Part shown: positions 37,301-47,322 of the stretch, piece after piece
Layout: every line of letters starts with the position of its first letter
How positions within the stretch are numbered: the stretch's first letter is position 1
NCBI RefSeq assembly: GCF_016908565.1
Contig: NZ_JAFBED010000001.1
Location: 62,001-126,000 of the forward strand
From: Sutcliffiella tianshenii
Lineage (GTDB): Bacteria; Bacillota; Bacilli; Bacillales; Bacillaceae_I
DNA: 64,000 nt
Reading direction: 5' to 3'
Notes under the pieces: generated by a model
The model's input: the letters and a program-made list of their open reading frames with translations, nothing else
Database searches by the model: none
What the model was told of the DNA's origin: nothing
Position numbers and translations under genes: made by a program

Positions 37301-39499
37301 TACGTCACTTTCAATATCGTTTGTCACCAACACTTTAGCATTGTCATAGGTATACTCAATATCAAACCAATGCTGGAAAGAAAGCGAAGCAGTTTCTGCG
37401 TTCCTTAGGTCAACCGGCGGAAACTGCAGTAAGCTATCGGAATGATCAGAGTAGTTGCTTGTCAGTTTAGTCGCAACCAGATTCTCCCCGCTCCTTGGGG
37501 TTGTACCAACAGTCGGGGCTCCCCACTCCCAATCACCATAAAGCAACATGCCATCTAAATTGTTTTCGAAATTAAATTCAAACGGTTCTTCCGGATTGAT
37601 ACCGAAGCTGATTTCCACGTCGAATATTTCCGTTTCAGCTTCATTCCCACTGAAATCCACCGCTTTTATCATATATTGAAAGCCTGGATCCTTCACGAAT
37701 TCCCTCGGTACTTCCACTTGATAATTTCCATTCATGAAGTCTCCGGTCGTTCGAGTATGCTCTACAATTTGCCAATCTGATTGTTCATTTTCTCTTACGT
37801 ATAATTCTGCCTTGACCACTGAAACATTATCGGTGATTTGTGTATCAAGGACGACATCCAAACCTGTATAACCAAAAGTGAAAGGCTCGTGCGTGATTGA
37901 CGGAGCTTCCTCATCCACTCCCTGCTTCAAAACCTGCCCCGTAATGCCACCTATTCCGGAAGCAATAGAAGCAACCGCTTCGTACGCATTTACCAAGCCA
38001 TTTCCGTAACCGTGGTTTGGCGCCGTCGGATACTGGTTGTCTGTAAGCGGAATAGCCGTTTCATTGATGATATCTTCAAGTTGATCTACCGTTAAAGAAG
38101 CGTCAACGGAACGTAAAAGCGCAGCAACACCTGAAATATGGGGAGCCGCCATGGAGGTCCCATTCCAACCACCTTCATACCCTGTCGGAACGGAGGATCT
38201 AATGTTAACTCCCGGTGCAGCAATATCCGGCTTAAGATCATCTGCATAAGGGCCGGCTCCTACACTCGAGAAGCTTCCTCTTCTATTCTGGCTGTCCGTA
38301 GCTGCGACAGCATAGCTTTCCGGATAGTTCCCAGGGGCACTTACTTTATTTGGATACGCATTTCCTGCTGAAAATACTGGCAGGATACCTGCATCTCTCC
38401 AGGCCTGGACCATTGGACGATACCATTCATCCAATCCAGCTCCGCCTCCCCATGAATTGTTGACGATATCAGGAGCCAAGCTAGGATCCCCATTCGGGGC
38501 CAACATGAACTGTCCCGCGGCCAGCAGCCAAGATGCCTGACCACCTTGTTCCGTAAATGCTTTAGCTGCAATCCACTTGGCACCCGGAGCAACACCTATT
38601 TTATTATTGCCGGCAGGATCCTGACCAAGTATAGTCCCCATAACATGACTGCCATGCGGGATGCTAGCAGCATCATAAGGCATGCTTTGATTTGATACAG
38701 CATCAAACCAATTTCCTATAGGGTTTGGGTTATTCGGATCCAAAGGATCATACCCACGCCACTTCTCTTTTAGGGCTTCGTGGGACCAATGGGCACCAGT
38801 ATCGATCATCCCGACGACCACACCACTACCATCAATGCCAAATTCATTCCATACTCTTGGTGCTTCCACTTGGTTAATGTTCCACTCTATACTGCTATCG
38901 TCCTCCTGCAGGATACTCTCGCCCATAACTTGCTGAGTACTTCCTTCCGTATGGATTGGAGACATTTCCGGCCAATCGATGTCAATCTTGAAGTCCAATA
39001 TGATATTTTCAACCTCAGGATGATTTTTCAACTCTTCTAAAATTTCCTGGGTTGCCTTCACGTATACGACATTCATTATGTAAAAGCTTTTCACATCTTT
39101 TACATGTTCACTTTTCTCTAGAGATTGAAGTAAGGAATTTTGTGTGATTTCTGCTGTGGATTTTAATGCGTCAACAACTGCATAGCGAGTCTGGAGGTTT
39201 TGTTGGAAGGGAGAAACATGTTGTATAGCTTTCATCTGTTCCCTCGCTTGGATTACAACTGCTGTAGTATCTACTTGATCCTTCATTTCAACTAACAATT
39301 CGACATATTCATTTTCCTTAAAAACTTCTGTTACCTCTTCACTTACCGTTACTTTGTGATTTCCATCCGTAGACTTTAGAAATATCTCAGCTTCATTCGC
39401 ACCTCTTGCCCCAACAGTACCAATCATCGTACTAAAAATTAGGAATAAGGATAATAGCGATGCAAACAATGGCTTTCTAATTTCTCTCTTTTGCTTCAC
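34367..39499 (-). CDS. Bacillopeptidase F-like secreted serine protease
   Basis: A 1710-residue protein starting at a GTG with GAGGAG upstream. It has a signal peptide (~1-33), a propeptide (~50-180) and an S8 peptidase domain with Asp (MIDTG, ~229), His (HGSHVMG, ~283) and Ser (NGTSMAAPH, ~449). These motifs and the WNINQVEAPRVWNEFG opening match the bacillopeptidase F group. An immune-inhibitor-A/MAM-like beta domain (~646-786, FNFENNLDGMLLYGDWEWG) follows. Then come two carboxypeptidase-regulatory-like domains, Ig-like repeats (~1190-1400) and three cell-wall-binding-2 repeats (~1410-1710). The tail shares long near-identical motifs (ADALAGIPLAHKLGAPILLT) with the giant protease downstream, which points to duplication. 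Acts outside the cell, probably held on the wall. Confidence 0.92.
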   Translation of the reverse strand: MKQKREIRKPLFASLLSLFLIFSTMIGTVGARGANEAEIFLKSTDGNHKVTVSEEVTEVFKENEYVELLVEMKDQVDTTAVVIQAREQMKAIQHVSPFQQNLQTRYAVVDALKSTAEITQNSLLQSLEKSEHVKDVKSFYIMNVVYVKATQEILEELKNHPEVENIILDFKIDIDWPEMSPIHTEGSTQQVMGESILQEDDSSIEWNINQVEAPRVWNEFGIDGSGVVVGMIDTGAHWSHEALKEKWRGYDPLDPNNPNPIGNWFDAVSNQSMPYDAASIPHGSHVMGTILGQDPAGNNKIGVAPGAKWIAAKAFTEQGGQASWLLAAGQFMLAPNGDPSLAPDIVNNSWGGGAGLDEWYRPMVQAWRDAGILPVFSAGNAYPNKVSAPGNYPESYAVAATDSQNRRGSFSSVGAGPYADDLKPDIAAPGVNIRSSVPTGYEGGWNGTSMAAPHISGVAALLRSVDASLTVDQLEDIINETAIPLTDNQYPTAPNHGYGNGLVNAYEAVASIASGIGGITGQVLKQGVDEEAPSITHEPFTFGYTGLDVVLDTQITDNVSVVKAELYVRENEQSDWQIVEHTRTTGDFMNGNYQVEVPREFVKDPGFQYMIKAVDFSGNEAETEIFDVEISFGINPEEPFEFNFENNLDGMLLYGDWEWGAPTVGTTPRSGENLVATKLTSNYSDHSDSLLQFPPVDLRNAETASLSFQHWFDIEYTYDNAKVLVTNDIESDVWHEAATFTGRERTWEEMAVNLNSFAGSENQVFVALLFTSDDKINHAGWYIDELSITSNTVVEATVLSDTKITVDKDEFQATQKAEQQRAVTTDQSGLPVEAYVTVVETGRTVKTSLEDGSYHILHRPTPDGETYTLRVESYGYYKQEEDFVLQDEEVIEKSFLLAEIPRGEISLNVKDVRTQEPIQGVKVKVMEDGRLPVAETDENGNYTFEEVLEGNYTLSLSLPNYQHKSLTVEVSGGESSIVPVEMTPFPGVAISYDDGSAENAKAYYSAGYGFATRMTPEKLAELAGISVYLWEANWPMPGGNEFSVAVHESNEDGNPGKRVIAPKTVAGERGQWNFVDLSEFEYQTDKDYFVVVLQTGDFPNVPGVGVDESSPSADRSYQMDNTGVFSKLGLSDGNFMIRSHLYYVLNAPTINGDSENVFVNEDTYAISGSVEEDGVVNIYNNDALVGTTEAVDQSFELEVPVNEGENKITATLTNGEVESSHSNTLTIIKDVTKPTISIDSPKSGLSTNEQNITVTGSVTDTYLDKVFIQGEEVTVNENGSFNHEVQLNEGLNEIVVEARDLARNDEVGSIEVHLDTVAPVISVTRPSEDIYKYPGDSVMISITSDTRGGTAYLVIKDETNNVLGELDLEEVEPYVYEVNWLIPVDATFTNAAFFIKHDDPAGNRTSVTAEGSLHLNHKRVERLRGKTRYETAVEISKEGFESADVILLARGDFYADALAGIPLAHKLGAPILLTETDSLVPAAKEEIERLRAERVIILGGMSALDESIAEELEEMGIVVDRISGPTRYDTAALIAEHLESNNKKAVVVSGDNFPDALSVASFAAKEGTPILLTRTDELPAATRKVMEKYKVADTVVIGGTAAVSDKVKNMLPNAIRVRGRDRYETNIKVFEHFNVGGNHFFVATGKQFADALTGAALAAKNDSGVILVNENVPSLTKEYIKENEISRFTIFGGEAAVSKEVVEELRNIVR

Positions 39500-39647
39500 T
39501 TAACACACTCCTCTATTTTTTCAACATCAATACTACTATTTAGACATTTTTCTAAATTTTCCTTTTATTTTAAATATTTAAAATATAATTAGTAATATAT
39601 GACTAATTTGAGTCATTTTAAAAAGTTTGAATCAGTTCTTTAGCAAC

Positions 39648-39675
39648 AAAAAAAGGCGTCTAAAATTTAGACGCC
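39648..39675 (-). terminator. Rho-independent terminator of the flippase operon
   Basis: GGCGTCTAAA (39655-39664) pairs with TTTAGACGCC (39666-39675) and is followed on the minus strand by seven T. Confidence 0.88.
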
Positions 39676-39697
39676 AAGCAAAGACTATTAATTATTA

Positions 39698-41128
39698 CTA
39701 ATTCTTTGCCTTTATTTGTTTCAATACTAACTGTCTTATGGACATAGTATTGAATAGGAGAGCCGCAAGTATATAAACCAATACTCCTGTTATTACTTGA
39801 ACTATGATCATAACCAATCCAAGTAAATCTCTGATCCACCATAGTGTGGAGACCATCACCAATGTAGATAAAAGTATTTTCATAAAATCTGCAATGGGAA
39901 ACGGGATTGGATCGATTTGATAATGAACAAGAATCCACGCACTCACTACAGCAATTAGATATGCCACTACTGTTGCAATGGCAGCACCTTCTATCCCCAT
40001 GAGTGGAATAAGCAAGAAATTCAAGATTACATTTACAACCGCCGCCACAACAACCGGAATTATCTGTAGTGCAGTTTTCTTCTTTAAGTGAAACATAATA
40101 TCCACACAATATAACTTAAAACCTTTTAACAATGCACCGACCACTATAAATGGAATTAGCTGTAATGCATCCGACCGGAATGCTTCCCCTAACAATAAAT
40201 CTGCAATGTTAGGTGCTAGCACAATAAATCCACCGGCTGCAGGCATGGCAATGAAGAACAGCAAACTAATATTCTTTTTTACCTGTTCATACGCAGCAGC
40301 TTCCCCTTTATCTTCCATCATTCTCATTGCGATAGGAAATGCTGCCAAGTTAATAATCATCATCAACGTAAATACAGATTGCTCCGTCAGATCATACGTT
40401 ACAGAATAAATTCCAGTGTCACTTGTTGTTAGTAAATATTCAATGATTAGACGATCAGAATTATGTATGATGACACTAAGCAAAAGGGTTAACGTAAGAG
40501 GTGTACCATATCGAGCAAATTCTTTAATCATTGATTTATCAAATTCTTTAAAATCCAGCTTAAATTTCCACGTTTTGAATGTAGGAAAAAAGATCGCACA
40601 CCAGAAACCGAAAATTATCCCCAATAATAATCCATGCTCTCCAAAACCAAAATAAATAAGGGATGTTCCGAAAATAAATCCAAGTAACGCCCGGGTAAAG
40701 GCAATAACTCCATATTTCATCGGTTTGAGTTCCGCTCTAGCTAATGAGAGGTTCATGCTATTCCAAGATTGTGACCACGAAAGCAGCAGGACAAAACCCA
40801 TAAATAAAGGAGATATCTGCTCATTTCCAAAAAACACAAGAGTGAACACAGCTAAAATTGCAGTAATAATCATGATTCCAATAAAAGAAATTTTAATTGT
40901 CTCAATCACTTGTGGAGTTTCCCCATACTTCGGGTAAAATCTTAGTAAACTTAATCTCAGCCACTCAAAAACAACAGAATTCATTACTGTTGCTATGGCA
41001 AATATCAAAGCATATGCACCATATTGAGCAGGGCTAAGCAAATTTGTATATACCGCAATACTTAAAAACCCAATCAGCGAAGGTACGCCATGGGACAGCA
41101 AATACGCAGCTGCATGCTTTGATAACAT
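39698..41128 (-). CDS. Polysaccharide flippase (MOP superfamily, Wzx-like)
   Basis: A 476-residue membrane protein with about 12-14 hydrophobic segments spread over its length. The opening, a hydrophobic stretch followed by YTNLLSPAQYGAYALIFAIA, is typical of polysaccharide/O-antigen flippases of the MATE-like MOP superfamily. Such proteins move lipid-linked sugar units across the membrane. It is encoded 22 bp after a family 2 glycosyltransferase, so the two probably act on one surface polysaccharide. No polymerase or other polysaccharide genes are nearby, so the rest of the pathway must lie elsewhere. Confidence 0.88.
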   Translation of the reverse strand: MLSKHAAAYLLSHGVPSLIGFLSIAVYTNLLSPAQYGAYALIFAIATVMNSVVFEWLRLSLLRFYPKYGETPQVIETIKISFIGIMIITAILAVFTLVFFGNEQISPLFMGFVLLLSWSQSWNSMNLSLARAELKPMKYGVIAFTRALLGFIFGTSLIYFGFGEHGLLLGIIFGFWCAIFFPTFKTWKFKLDFKEFDKSMIKEFARYGTPLTLTLLLSVIIHNSDRLIIEYLLTTSDTGIYSVTYDLTEQSVFTLMMIINLAAFPIAMRMMEDKGEAAAYEQVKKNISLLFFIAMPAAGGFIVLAPNIADLLLGEAFRSDALQLIPFIVVGALLKGFKLYCVDIMFHLKKKTALQIIPVVVAAVVNVILNFLLIPLMGIEGAAIATVVAYLIAVVSAWILVHYQIDPIPFPIADFMKILLSTLVMVSTLWWIRDLLGLVMIIVQVITGVLVYILAALLFNTMSIRQLVLKQIKAKN

Positions 41129-41150
41129 TATCTGTTCCCCTTTTTATTTC

Positions 41151-42035
41151 TTACTTAGAACTCAGTCTCTTTGCTAACGTTCGAGTTGTGATGAGTATAT
41201 TTTTGGGATCCAGCACAATACCCGCCAATGTCCAAGGTACTGATTGAATGGCAAGTCTCCAATTTTTCGCACCAAGCGCATTTAAGAAAAGCTGCGATCT
41301 TACACGGTGGTGTACCTTAGGCAGCTTATGAATATCCTCTTTGTATTTACTGTAAAATTTGAGATTCCCCGATAATTTCTTATCAAAACTCTTCGATATA
41401 TTATCAAGATTATCTACTCGATATAGAGTCAGAGATTCAGGAATGTATTCCACTTTGGCTACTTCAGTTATACGTACATACAACTCTAAATCCTGATAAG
41501 AAGAAAAGTCTTCATCCAGCCCGTTGATACTATGTAATAAATCTGTGCGAACGGCTACAGCACTATATGTTCCAATCCAATTGGTATACAAAAGGTCATT
41601 ACGGATCCAACCAGTCTTCCCATATGCATTTGTTTTGAGTTCTACCTTATTATTAAAATCATAATACGTAAATGCAGAGTAAATTAACCCTGTTTCACCA
41701 TCAGACTCTTTAATCTTTTTATAAAATAATTCGAGTTTATTCGCTACCCATACATCATCGTCGTCTAGAAAAGCTACCCATTCGCCTGTTGCGGTAAAGA
41801 TGCCTTCATTTCTAGCTCCTCCGCCACCCTTTTTCCGAGTATTCTTTTTATAGATGATCCGGTCGTCACCAAGTCCCCTTACGACAGCTTCAGTATCATC
41901 TGTCGAATGATCATCGATAACAATTATTTCAAAATCATCATATGTTTGTTGAAGAACACTTTCAATTGCTTCTTTCATAATATCTGAACGGTTATAGGTC
42001 GGAATAATAACCGAGAAGAAAGGTTTCGCATTCAT
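41151..42035 (-). CDS. Family 2 glycosyltransferase
   Basis: A 294-residue GT-A fold glycosyltransferase. I start it at ATG 42035, which has AAGGAG upstream. The frame is open to 42074 without a good site. Motifs are FFSVIIPTYNRSDIMKEAIE, IIVIDDHSTDDTE, the metal-binding GEWVAFLDDDDVWV, and the acceptor-side LDEDFSSYQDLELYVR. No membrane segment is visible, so it is cytoplasmic or peripheral. It adds a sugar during synthesis of a surface glycan, followed by export through the downstream flippase. Donor and acceptor unknown. Its upstream gap holds the tmRNA terminator. Confidence 0.9.
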   Translation of the reverse strand: MNAKPFFSVIIPTYNRSDIMKEAIESVLQQTYDDFEIIVIDDHSTDDTEAVVRGLGDDRIIYKKNTRKKGGGGARNEGIFTATGEWVAFLDDDDVWVANKLELFYKKIKESDGETGLIYSAFTYYDFNNKVELKTNAYGKTGWIRNDLLYTNWIGTYSAVAVRTDLLHSINGLDEDFSSYQDLELYVRITEVAKVEYIPESLTLYRVDNLDNISKSFDKKLSGNLKFYSKYKEDIHKLPKVHHRVRSQLFLNALGAKNWRLAIQSVPWTLAGIVLDPKNILITTRTLAKRLSSK

Positions 42036-42235
42036 ATTATTAGCTCCTTTTTTCTGATTCCCATAGAAACACATTATACAGGGTATTATTTTGATAATCC
42101 AATTTTTCTAAATGATTGACTTAATATAGGATTATTATCATAGCTACGAACATGGAGAATGGAGAATTAGTTTAAGTTTTCTCCAGACTTTAACAATCTA
42201 TGCTAGATGATGGAGACGGTAGGCGATAAAACACG

Positions 42236-42264
42236 AAAAAAGACCCCACCGAAAGTGAGGTCTT
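42236..42264 (-). terminator. tmRNA terminator
   Basis: AAAGACCCCAC pairs with GTGAGGTCTTT (one mismatch) around a CGAAA loop, followed by six T on the minus strand, just beyond the tmRNA 3' end. Confidence 0.88.
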
Positions 42265-42282
42265 TGCTATTTTTCATAAATA

Positions 42283-42645
42283 TGGAGACGGTGGGAATCG
42301 AACCCACGTCCAGAAACATCGCCACTTAAGCGTCTACGAGTGTAGTCAATATATTAGTATTTCGCTGGACATTCCGCCTATTGACTGGCATCCTGGCAGC
42401 TAGCCTGATTGTTCTCTTCCTTTGACCTCAGACGGCGATCTCCGGCGTAGCCCACTTAGAGTGAGTCCCTGATCCTACCACATGGGCGATGGAGGGAGGA
42501 ACCGCTATAGACTGTTATTAAGCAGCTAAAGCGAAGTTGTTGTTTTCTTTGCCAGTTATTATTGGCGTTGACGTTGATGACGAGGACGATCCCCCCGACT
42601 CGCAACTCAAGCTCGAACTATCCCTGTCGAATCCGTAACGTCCCC
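42283..42645 (-). ncRNA. ssrA: Transfer-messenger RNA (tmRNA)
   Basis: A 363-nt gene on the minus strand. The 5' GGGGACG (from 42645) pairs with CGTCTCC (42290-42284) to form the acceptor stem. The 5' end continues GTTACGGATTCGACAGGG, the standard tmRNA start, and the 3' part is a T-arm GGTTCGATTCC. CCA is not encoded. The internal reading frame gives the tag (A)GKENNNFALAA, with its stop at 42520-42518. It rescues stalled ribosomes and marks proteins for degradation, together with SmpB encoded just upstream. The tag is short for a Bacillus but keeps the ALAA protease signal. Confidence 0.97.
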
Positions 42646-42648
42646 TCG

Positions 42649-42678
42649 ATATAAAAGTCTGTTGAGATTTTACGTCAA
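42649..42678 (-). promoter_or_regulatory. tmRNA promoter
   Basis: TTGACG (42678-42673) and TTATAT (42654-42649), 18 bp apart, end 3 nt before the tmRNA 5' end. This gives ssrA its own promoter, independent of smpB read-through. Confidence 0.65.
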
Positions 42679-42819
42679 CAAACAACGAGGTTCTACGGGA
42701 AAGATAATGAGCTAACAAGTTAGCTATTCAATTATCAAAGTGCCGCCGTTTCAGCGACAACCTTATTATAGCATACTCACATAACTTTGCAATTGTAAGT
42801 TACTGTAAAATACCCTATA

Positions 42820-43287
42820 CTATTCCTTCTGACGCTCACGGAATGCCCGCTCGATGTCACGTTTTGCTTCTTTCTTCTTCAAGTCTTCACGCTTATCATA
42901 CTTCTTTTTCCCTTTACCTAAACCGATCAACAGCTTGGCATAGCCATTTTTCAGATAGATTTTTAAAGGGACGAGCGCATATCCCTCTTCCTTCGTCAAT
43001 CCGATCAACTGGTTGATCTGTTTGCGGTGAAGAAGTAGCTTTCTTGTACGCAAAGGTTCATGGTTGTAGCGGTTCCCTTGCTCGTATGGACTGATATGAA
43101 GATTGTGAAGGAACACTTCGCCGTTTTGAACGCGTGCGAATGAGTCTTTCAAGTTGGCGCGTCCTGCACGCAGGGATTTGATTTCTGTACCCTGCAGAAC
43201 CATGCCGGTTTCATATGTCTGTTCGATAAAATAATCGTGGTTGGCTTTTTTGTTGGTGCTGATAACCTTGCCTTCCCCTTTTGGCAT
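42820..43287 (-). CDS. smpB: SsrA-binding protein SmpB
   Basis: A 155-residue protein of the expected length. It opens with [21 protein letters not shown] and has the OB-fold motifs [41 protein letters not shown] and [12 protein letters not shown]. The basic C-terminal tail ([21 protein letters not shown]) reads into the mRNA channel of the ribosome. It binds tmRNA and delivers it to stalled ribosomes. AAGGGGGAG precedes the ATG. It lies between RNase R and tmRNA, the usual Bacillus order. Confidence 0.98.
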   Translation of the reverse strand: MPKGEGKVISTNKKANHDYFIEQTYETGMVLQGTEIKSLRAGRANLKDSFARVQNGEVFLHNLHISPYEQGNRYNHEPLRTRKLLLHRKQINQLIGLTKEEGYALVPLKIYLKNGYAKLLIGLGKGKKKYDKREDLKKKEAKRDIERAFRERQKE

Positions 43288-43345
43288 AGCGTTCTCCCCC
43301 TTCTTGCGGTAGTGAATATTTTACCAAAAATGCTGGTTATGTACA

Positions 43346-43378
43346 AGAAGGAAGAGCCGTGTTGCGGGCTCCTCCTTC
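43346..43378 (-). terminator. Hairpin between rnr and smpB
   Basis: On the minus strand GAAGGAGGAGCC pairs with GGCTCTTCCTTC around CGCAACAC. The T run is poor, so it is probably a weak terminator or an mRNA-stabilising stem. Confidence 0.5.
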
Positions 43379-43386
43379 TTTAAAGC

Positions 43387-45774
43387 TTATTTCTTTTTCT
43401 TTTTGGTACGTTTCTGCTTTGGCGCATTCTCAAAGAACTGCTTCTTATTCTTCTTTTTGTTGTTGCCACCGCCGCTACCGCTTGGCTTCTGCGTGCTCCA
43501 GCCGATTTCGAACGTATAGTCTTCGATGTCGTTTTCCTGCTTGCGTTTCTGGCTTCTGCCTTTTGCAGGCTTTTTGCGGTCTCCGCTTTGGATGACCCTT
43601 GGCGCGGTCTTTGTATCTGGACGGCGGGTCCCCTTCATTCCGACCACTTCAAAGTCGATGGAACGCTCATCCTTGTTCACGTTCACCACACGGATGGATA
43701 TCTCATCCCCGATTCGGTACACCTTGCCTGTACGTTCGCCGATCATTGCATAGTGGCGCTCATCATAACGGTAATAGTCATCAGTCAGATAGCTGACATG
43801 GACAAGTCCCTCGATCGTATTCGGCAGCTCGACGAACATCCCGAAGTTGGTGACAGAGCTGATGATCCCATCATATTCTTCGCCGATTTTATCAAGCATG
43901 TATTCCGATTTCTTCAGATCATCCGTCTCGCGCTCGGCATCAACTGCACGGCGCTCCATGTTGGACGAATGCTCCGCGATTTCCGGCAGCTTGTCGCTCC
44001 ATTTTTCCTGTGTCTTCTGATCAATTTTCTTTTGAATCAGATACGTACGGATCAGACGGTGGACAATTAAGTCAGGATAACGGCGGATCGGTGACGTGAA
44101 GTGGGTGTAGTATTCGGTGGAAAGACCGAAGTGACCCAAGCTTTCCTCATCATATTTCGCCTGTTTCATCGAACGAAGCATGACTGTCGATACAACCATT
44201 TCCTCCGGTTTGCCTTGCACCGCTTCGATAACTTCCTGAAGGGCGCGCGGGTGGATTGCATTGCCTTTCCCTTTTACCACATAGCCGAAGTTTGTGATGA
44301 ATTCAAAGAAACGTTGCAGCTTTTCTTCCTTCGGATCCTCATGGACGCGGTAGATGAACGGTACATTCATCCAATGGAAATGCTCGGCAACCGTTTCATT
44401 GGCAACAAGCATGAATTCTTCAATGAGCTTTTCCGCAACAGAACGCTCACGAAGGACAACATCAGTCGGAGTTCCTTCCTCGTCCACCAATACCTTGGAC
44501 TCTTTGAAATCAAAGTCGATTGCACCGCGCAGCATCCGCTTTTTGCGAAGAACGGCTGCCAGCTCTTCCATCAACTGAAACATTGGAACCAACGGCTCGT
44601 AACGTTCAATCAATGCTTCATCCTTGTCGACCAGGATTTTATTCACATCCGAATACGTCATTCGTTCCGTTGTCTTGATCACACTGTGGAAGATTTCGTG
44701 TTTGACGACTTCCCCAGCGTTATTCAATTCCATTTCACATGAGATCGTAAAACGGTTCACCTGAGGATTCAATGAGCAGATCCCATTGGATAGACGGTGT
44801 GGAATCATCGGGATTACACGGTCCACGAGATACACACTCGTTCCGCGCTCCTGTGCTTCCTTATCGATTGCCGAGCCTTCAGTCACATAATGGGTCACGT
44901 CCGCGATATGGACACCCAATTTGTAGTTGCCGTTATCAAGCTTTGTGACGGTTACCGCATCATCCAGGTCCTTCGCATCTGCACCATCAATCGTCACGAT
45001 CATCTGGTCGCGCAGGTCACGGCGATCACCTATATCTTTTTCGTCAATTTCATCCGGCGTCGCATTCGCCTGATCAAGCGCTTCTTTTGGAAACTCCTGT
45101 GGCAGGCCATGCTTATGGATGACAGAAAGTATGTCCACTCCAGGGTCATTTTTATGCCCAAGAATCTGGATGACTTCCCCCTCAGCACTTAATCGCCCTT
45201 CCGGATACGTTACAAGCTTCACGACCACCTTATGGCCTTCCACCGCTCCGTTCGTTGCACTTTTCGGGATGAAAATATCATTGGCAATCTTTTTATCATC
45301 AGGAATCACAAAGCCAAAATTCTTGCTTTCGGTATATGTACCCACAATCTGTTTGACGCCCCGCTCGACTATACGGATGATGGTGCCTTCCTGACGGGAG
45401 CCCCCATCGGCTTTCCGACTGACCCTCACAAGGACAATATCCCCGTGCATCGCATTGTTCAACTCGGTTGGCGGGATGAATACATCGTCCATGCCCGCTT
45501 CCTCAGGCATTACAAATGCAAAGCCCTTTGAATGGCCGATTACTTTACCCTTTATCAGATTCATTTTCTCCGGCAATCCATAGCGGTTGCTTCTCGTACG
45601 CACTATAAGCCCCTGGTCCTCCATATGGACAAGTGCCTTCACGAAATTCTTGAACTCCTCGGAATCCTTGATCCCAAATGCCTCTTCCAGCTCCTGGGTC
45701 GTCAATGGCTTATATGCCTCTTCCTTCATATAGGATAAGAGCTTATCCACATGCTGCTGAATTATTTCTTCCAT
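43387..45774 (-). CDS. rnr: Ribonuclease R
   Basis: A 795-residue 3'-5' exoribonuclease. In order: an N-terminal helix-turn-helix (~1-65), two cold-shock domains (~80-220), the RNB catalytic domain (~255-580) with [15 protein letters not shown], whose Asp residues bind magnesium, and [18 protein letters not shown], then an S1 domain (~625-710). The C-terminus is Lys-rich ([19 protein letters not shown], then a poly-Lys end). It degrades structured RNA and takes part in trans-translation, which fits its place before smpB and ssrA. AAAGGAGGG precedes the ATG. Confidence 0.97.
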   Translation of the reverse strand: MEEIIQQHVDKLLSYMKEEAYKPLTTQELEEAFGIKDSEEFKNFVKALVHMEDQGLIVRTRSNRYGLPEKMNLIKGKVIGHSKGFAFVMPEEAGMDDVFIPPTELNNAMHGDIVLVRVSRKADGGSRQEGTIIRIVERGVKQIVGTYTESKNFGFVIPDDKKIANDIFIPKSATNGAVEGHKVVVKLVTYPEGRLSAEGEVIQILGHKNDPGVDILSVIHKHGLPQEFPKEALDQANATPDEIDEKDIGDRRDLRDQMIVTIDGADAKDLDDAVTVTKLDNGNYKLGVHIADVTHYVTEGSAIDKEAQERGTSVYLVDRVIPMIPHRLSNGICSLNPQVNRFTISCEMELNNAGEVVKHEIFHSVIKTTERMTYSDVNKILVDKDEALIERYEPLVPMFQLMEELAAVLRKKRMLRGAIDFDFKESKVLVDEEGTPTDVVLRERSVAEKLIEEFMLVANETVAEHFHWMNVPFIYRVHEDPKEEKLQRFFEFITNFGYVVKGKGNAIHPRALQEVIEAVQGKPEEMVVSTVMLRSMKQAKYDEESLGHFGLSTEYYTHFTSPIRRYPDLIVHRLIRTYLIQKKIDQKTQEKWSDKLPEIAEHSSNMERRAVDAERETDDLKKSEYMLDKIGEEYDGIISSVTNFGMFVELPNTIEGLVHVSYLTDDYYRYDERHYAMIGERTGKVYRIGDEISIRVVNVNKDERSIDFEVVGMKGTRRPDTKTAPRVIQSGDRKKPAKGRSQKRKQENDIEDYTFEIGWSTQKPSGSGGGNNKKKNKKQFFENAPKQKRTKKKKK

Positions 45775-45807
45775 ATATATGTCCCTCCTTTATAAAATGG
45801 TCTGTTA

Positions 45808-45952
45808 AACACCGCTGTTGATTTCCGCATTAGGCTGCGCTTTCCGCGGGGCGGTGCTGGAGCCTCCTCGGGCTTCGCCCTGTGGGGTCTCCAGCCTACC
45901 GCTATCTCCCGCAGGAGTCTTCGCCTATTGCTCCAATCAACTGCTAGATTCT
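45808..45952. repeat. 145-bp dispersed repeat, copy 2
   Basis: Nearly identical over its full 145 bp to 8810-8954. The differences cluster in one loop (GGGCTTCGCCCTGTG against AGGATTCGCCTTGCG). It splits the est-rnr pair, whose gap is otherwise AT-rich. Confidence 0.85.
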
Positions 45953-45993
45953 ACTAAAAAATGCATTCGCACTTTTCTTCCCTACTATTAGTA

Positions 45994-46734
45994 TTACCAA
46001 TCCAATGATTCCAAAAACTCATATACATCCTCATGCAGCTGATCGCGCTCTTTATCGAGTGTAATCACATGCCCGGACTCCTCGTACCATTTGATTTCCT
46101 TGCTATCCGATTCCACTTCATTGTAGATGATGTTGGCGCTGTCGGTGTTGATCATATTATCATGACGTGCCTGGACCACAAATGTCGGAGAGTAGATCAT
46201 ATCTACATTATTCCGCACCTCGGCGATCAATTCCTGCAAGGCCTTCAACGTGCCCATCGGCGTTTTCTCGAATTCCTTCATCTCTTGTTCGATCTGTTCA
46301 GGGGATTTCCCTTCGCGTCGTTTCCATTCTTTTGCGTACTCCAGAACACCGCGATACATGATCTCTTCACTCTTGATATACATAGGCGCACACATAGGCA
46401 CAATACCCTTGACAGGAACAGTGTAACCTAATTTCAGAGAAAATACGCCTCCCAGGGAAAGACCCACGACCGCAATACTTTCATGCCCGCGATCCTTCAG
46501 GTATTGATACGCCTCCATGACGTCCTTCCACCAATCTTCCGGGCCAGTATGAACCAATTCTTCCGGTGGCACCCCATGCCCTTTATATTGCGGTGCATGG
46601 CATGTATATCCCCGCTTCTCCAGATAACGCCCCATCATCCGGACATCCGCAGAATTCCCTGTGAATCCATGCAACATCAGTACAGCACGCTCGCCACCCT
46701 CAAATGTAAACGGCTTCGGCAACTTTATATTCAT
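45994..46734 (-). CDS. est: Carboxylesterase, Est30-like
   Basis: A 246-residue alpha/beta hydrolase. The opening [30 protein letters not shown], the nucleophile elbow GLSLGG (Ser ~95), [13 protein letters not shown] with the catalytic Asp, and [17 protein letters not shown] with the catalytic His match the Geobacillus Est30/YvaK group. It hydrolyses short-chain esters; the true substrate is unknown. In Bacillus this gene normally lies between secG and rnr. Here rnr follows as usual but secG is not upstream. AAGGATAGG precedes the ATG. Confidence 0.93.
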   Translation of the reverse strand: MNIKLPKPFTFEGGERAVLMLHGFTGNSADVRMMGRYLEKRGYTCHAPQYKGHGVPPEELVHTGPEDWWKDVMEAYQYLKDRGHESIAVVGLSLGGVFSLKLGYTVPVKGIVPMCAPMYIKSEEIMYRGVLEYAKEWKRREGKSPEQIEQEMKEFEKTPMGTLKALQELIAEVRNNVDMIYSPTFVVQARHDNMINTDSANIIYNEVESDSKEIKWYEESGHVITLDKERDQLHEDVYEFLESLDW

Positions 46735-46958
46735 TTAAAACCTATCCTTTCTATGTATACTATCTATAGTATGCTACTGTAATTAAAAAAACAGATACAT
46801 TTGGTCTAGAAAGAACATTTTACCATAATCGGGTGTGAATAGCTTTTGAGGGGGATTGTTATACGATTATATGAAATCGGGAGTGCATTCGAACCTTCAC
46901 ATGATTTTTAGAGGGTATGTCAAAAACAAATGTTCAAAATGTTTGTTTTATTCCCATT

Positions 46959-47146
46959 TTCGACAGAAAAAGTAAATTTAAATTATTTTTCTACTTTAAA
47001 AACCACACAGTTTTACTATACAAATTCATTGTTTTTTCCTCCTATTTATTGTAAATCATTGATTTTATTCCTTTAAGAATTTTTTTGAAATAATTATCCC
47101 TTTTCGACATCAATCAGCAACATTCCAAAAAAAGTTAATTTATAAT
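46959..47146 (+). promoter_or_regulatory. Spo0A boxes and promoter of sinI
   Basis: TTCGACA, the exact complement of the 0A box TGTCGAA, occurs at 46959-46965 and 47103-47109. A TATAAT box (47141-47146) has no good -35, as expected for an activated promoter. The second 0A box would centre about 47 bp before the start point. In B. subtilis Spo0A~P activates sinI in this way. The rest of 46735-47322 is AT-rich, with no other gene seen. Confidence 0.6.
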
Positions 47147-47322
47147 AAATTTGGAGTATAGGAAGGACAACGGTCATAATACGAAAGTTGTATATCAAAA
47201 CAACAGTCAAAGGCAAACTTGTTGAAAAACAAGGACGCAAAGTCAACAGATCTAATGTAGTTGTGTAACTATTATGATGGCTGGGCTGCCTGAAATACCA
47301 AAGTATTTTAGGAGGGAAAAGG

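Noticed and set aside
42075-42645. Integration of a mobile island at the tmRNA 3' end
   Set aside because: No integrase gene and no second copy of the tmRNA 3' end are visible. The genes beyond it (glycosyltransferase, flippase) look ordinary.
42518-42718. 66-residue ORF ending in ALAA
   Set aside because: It is the tag-coding part of tmRNA, not a separate gene.
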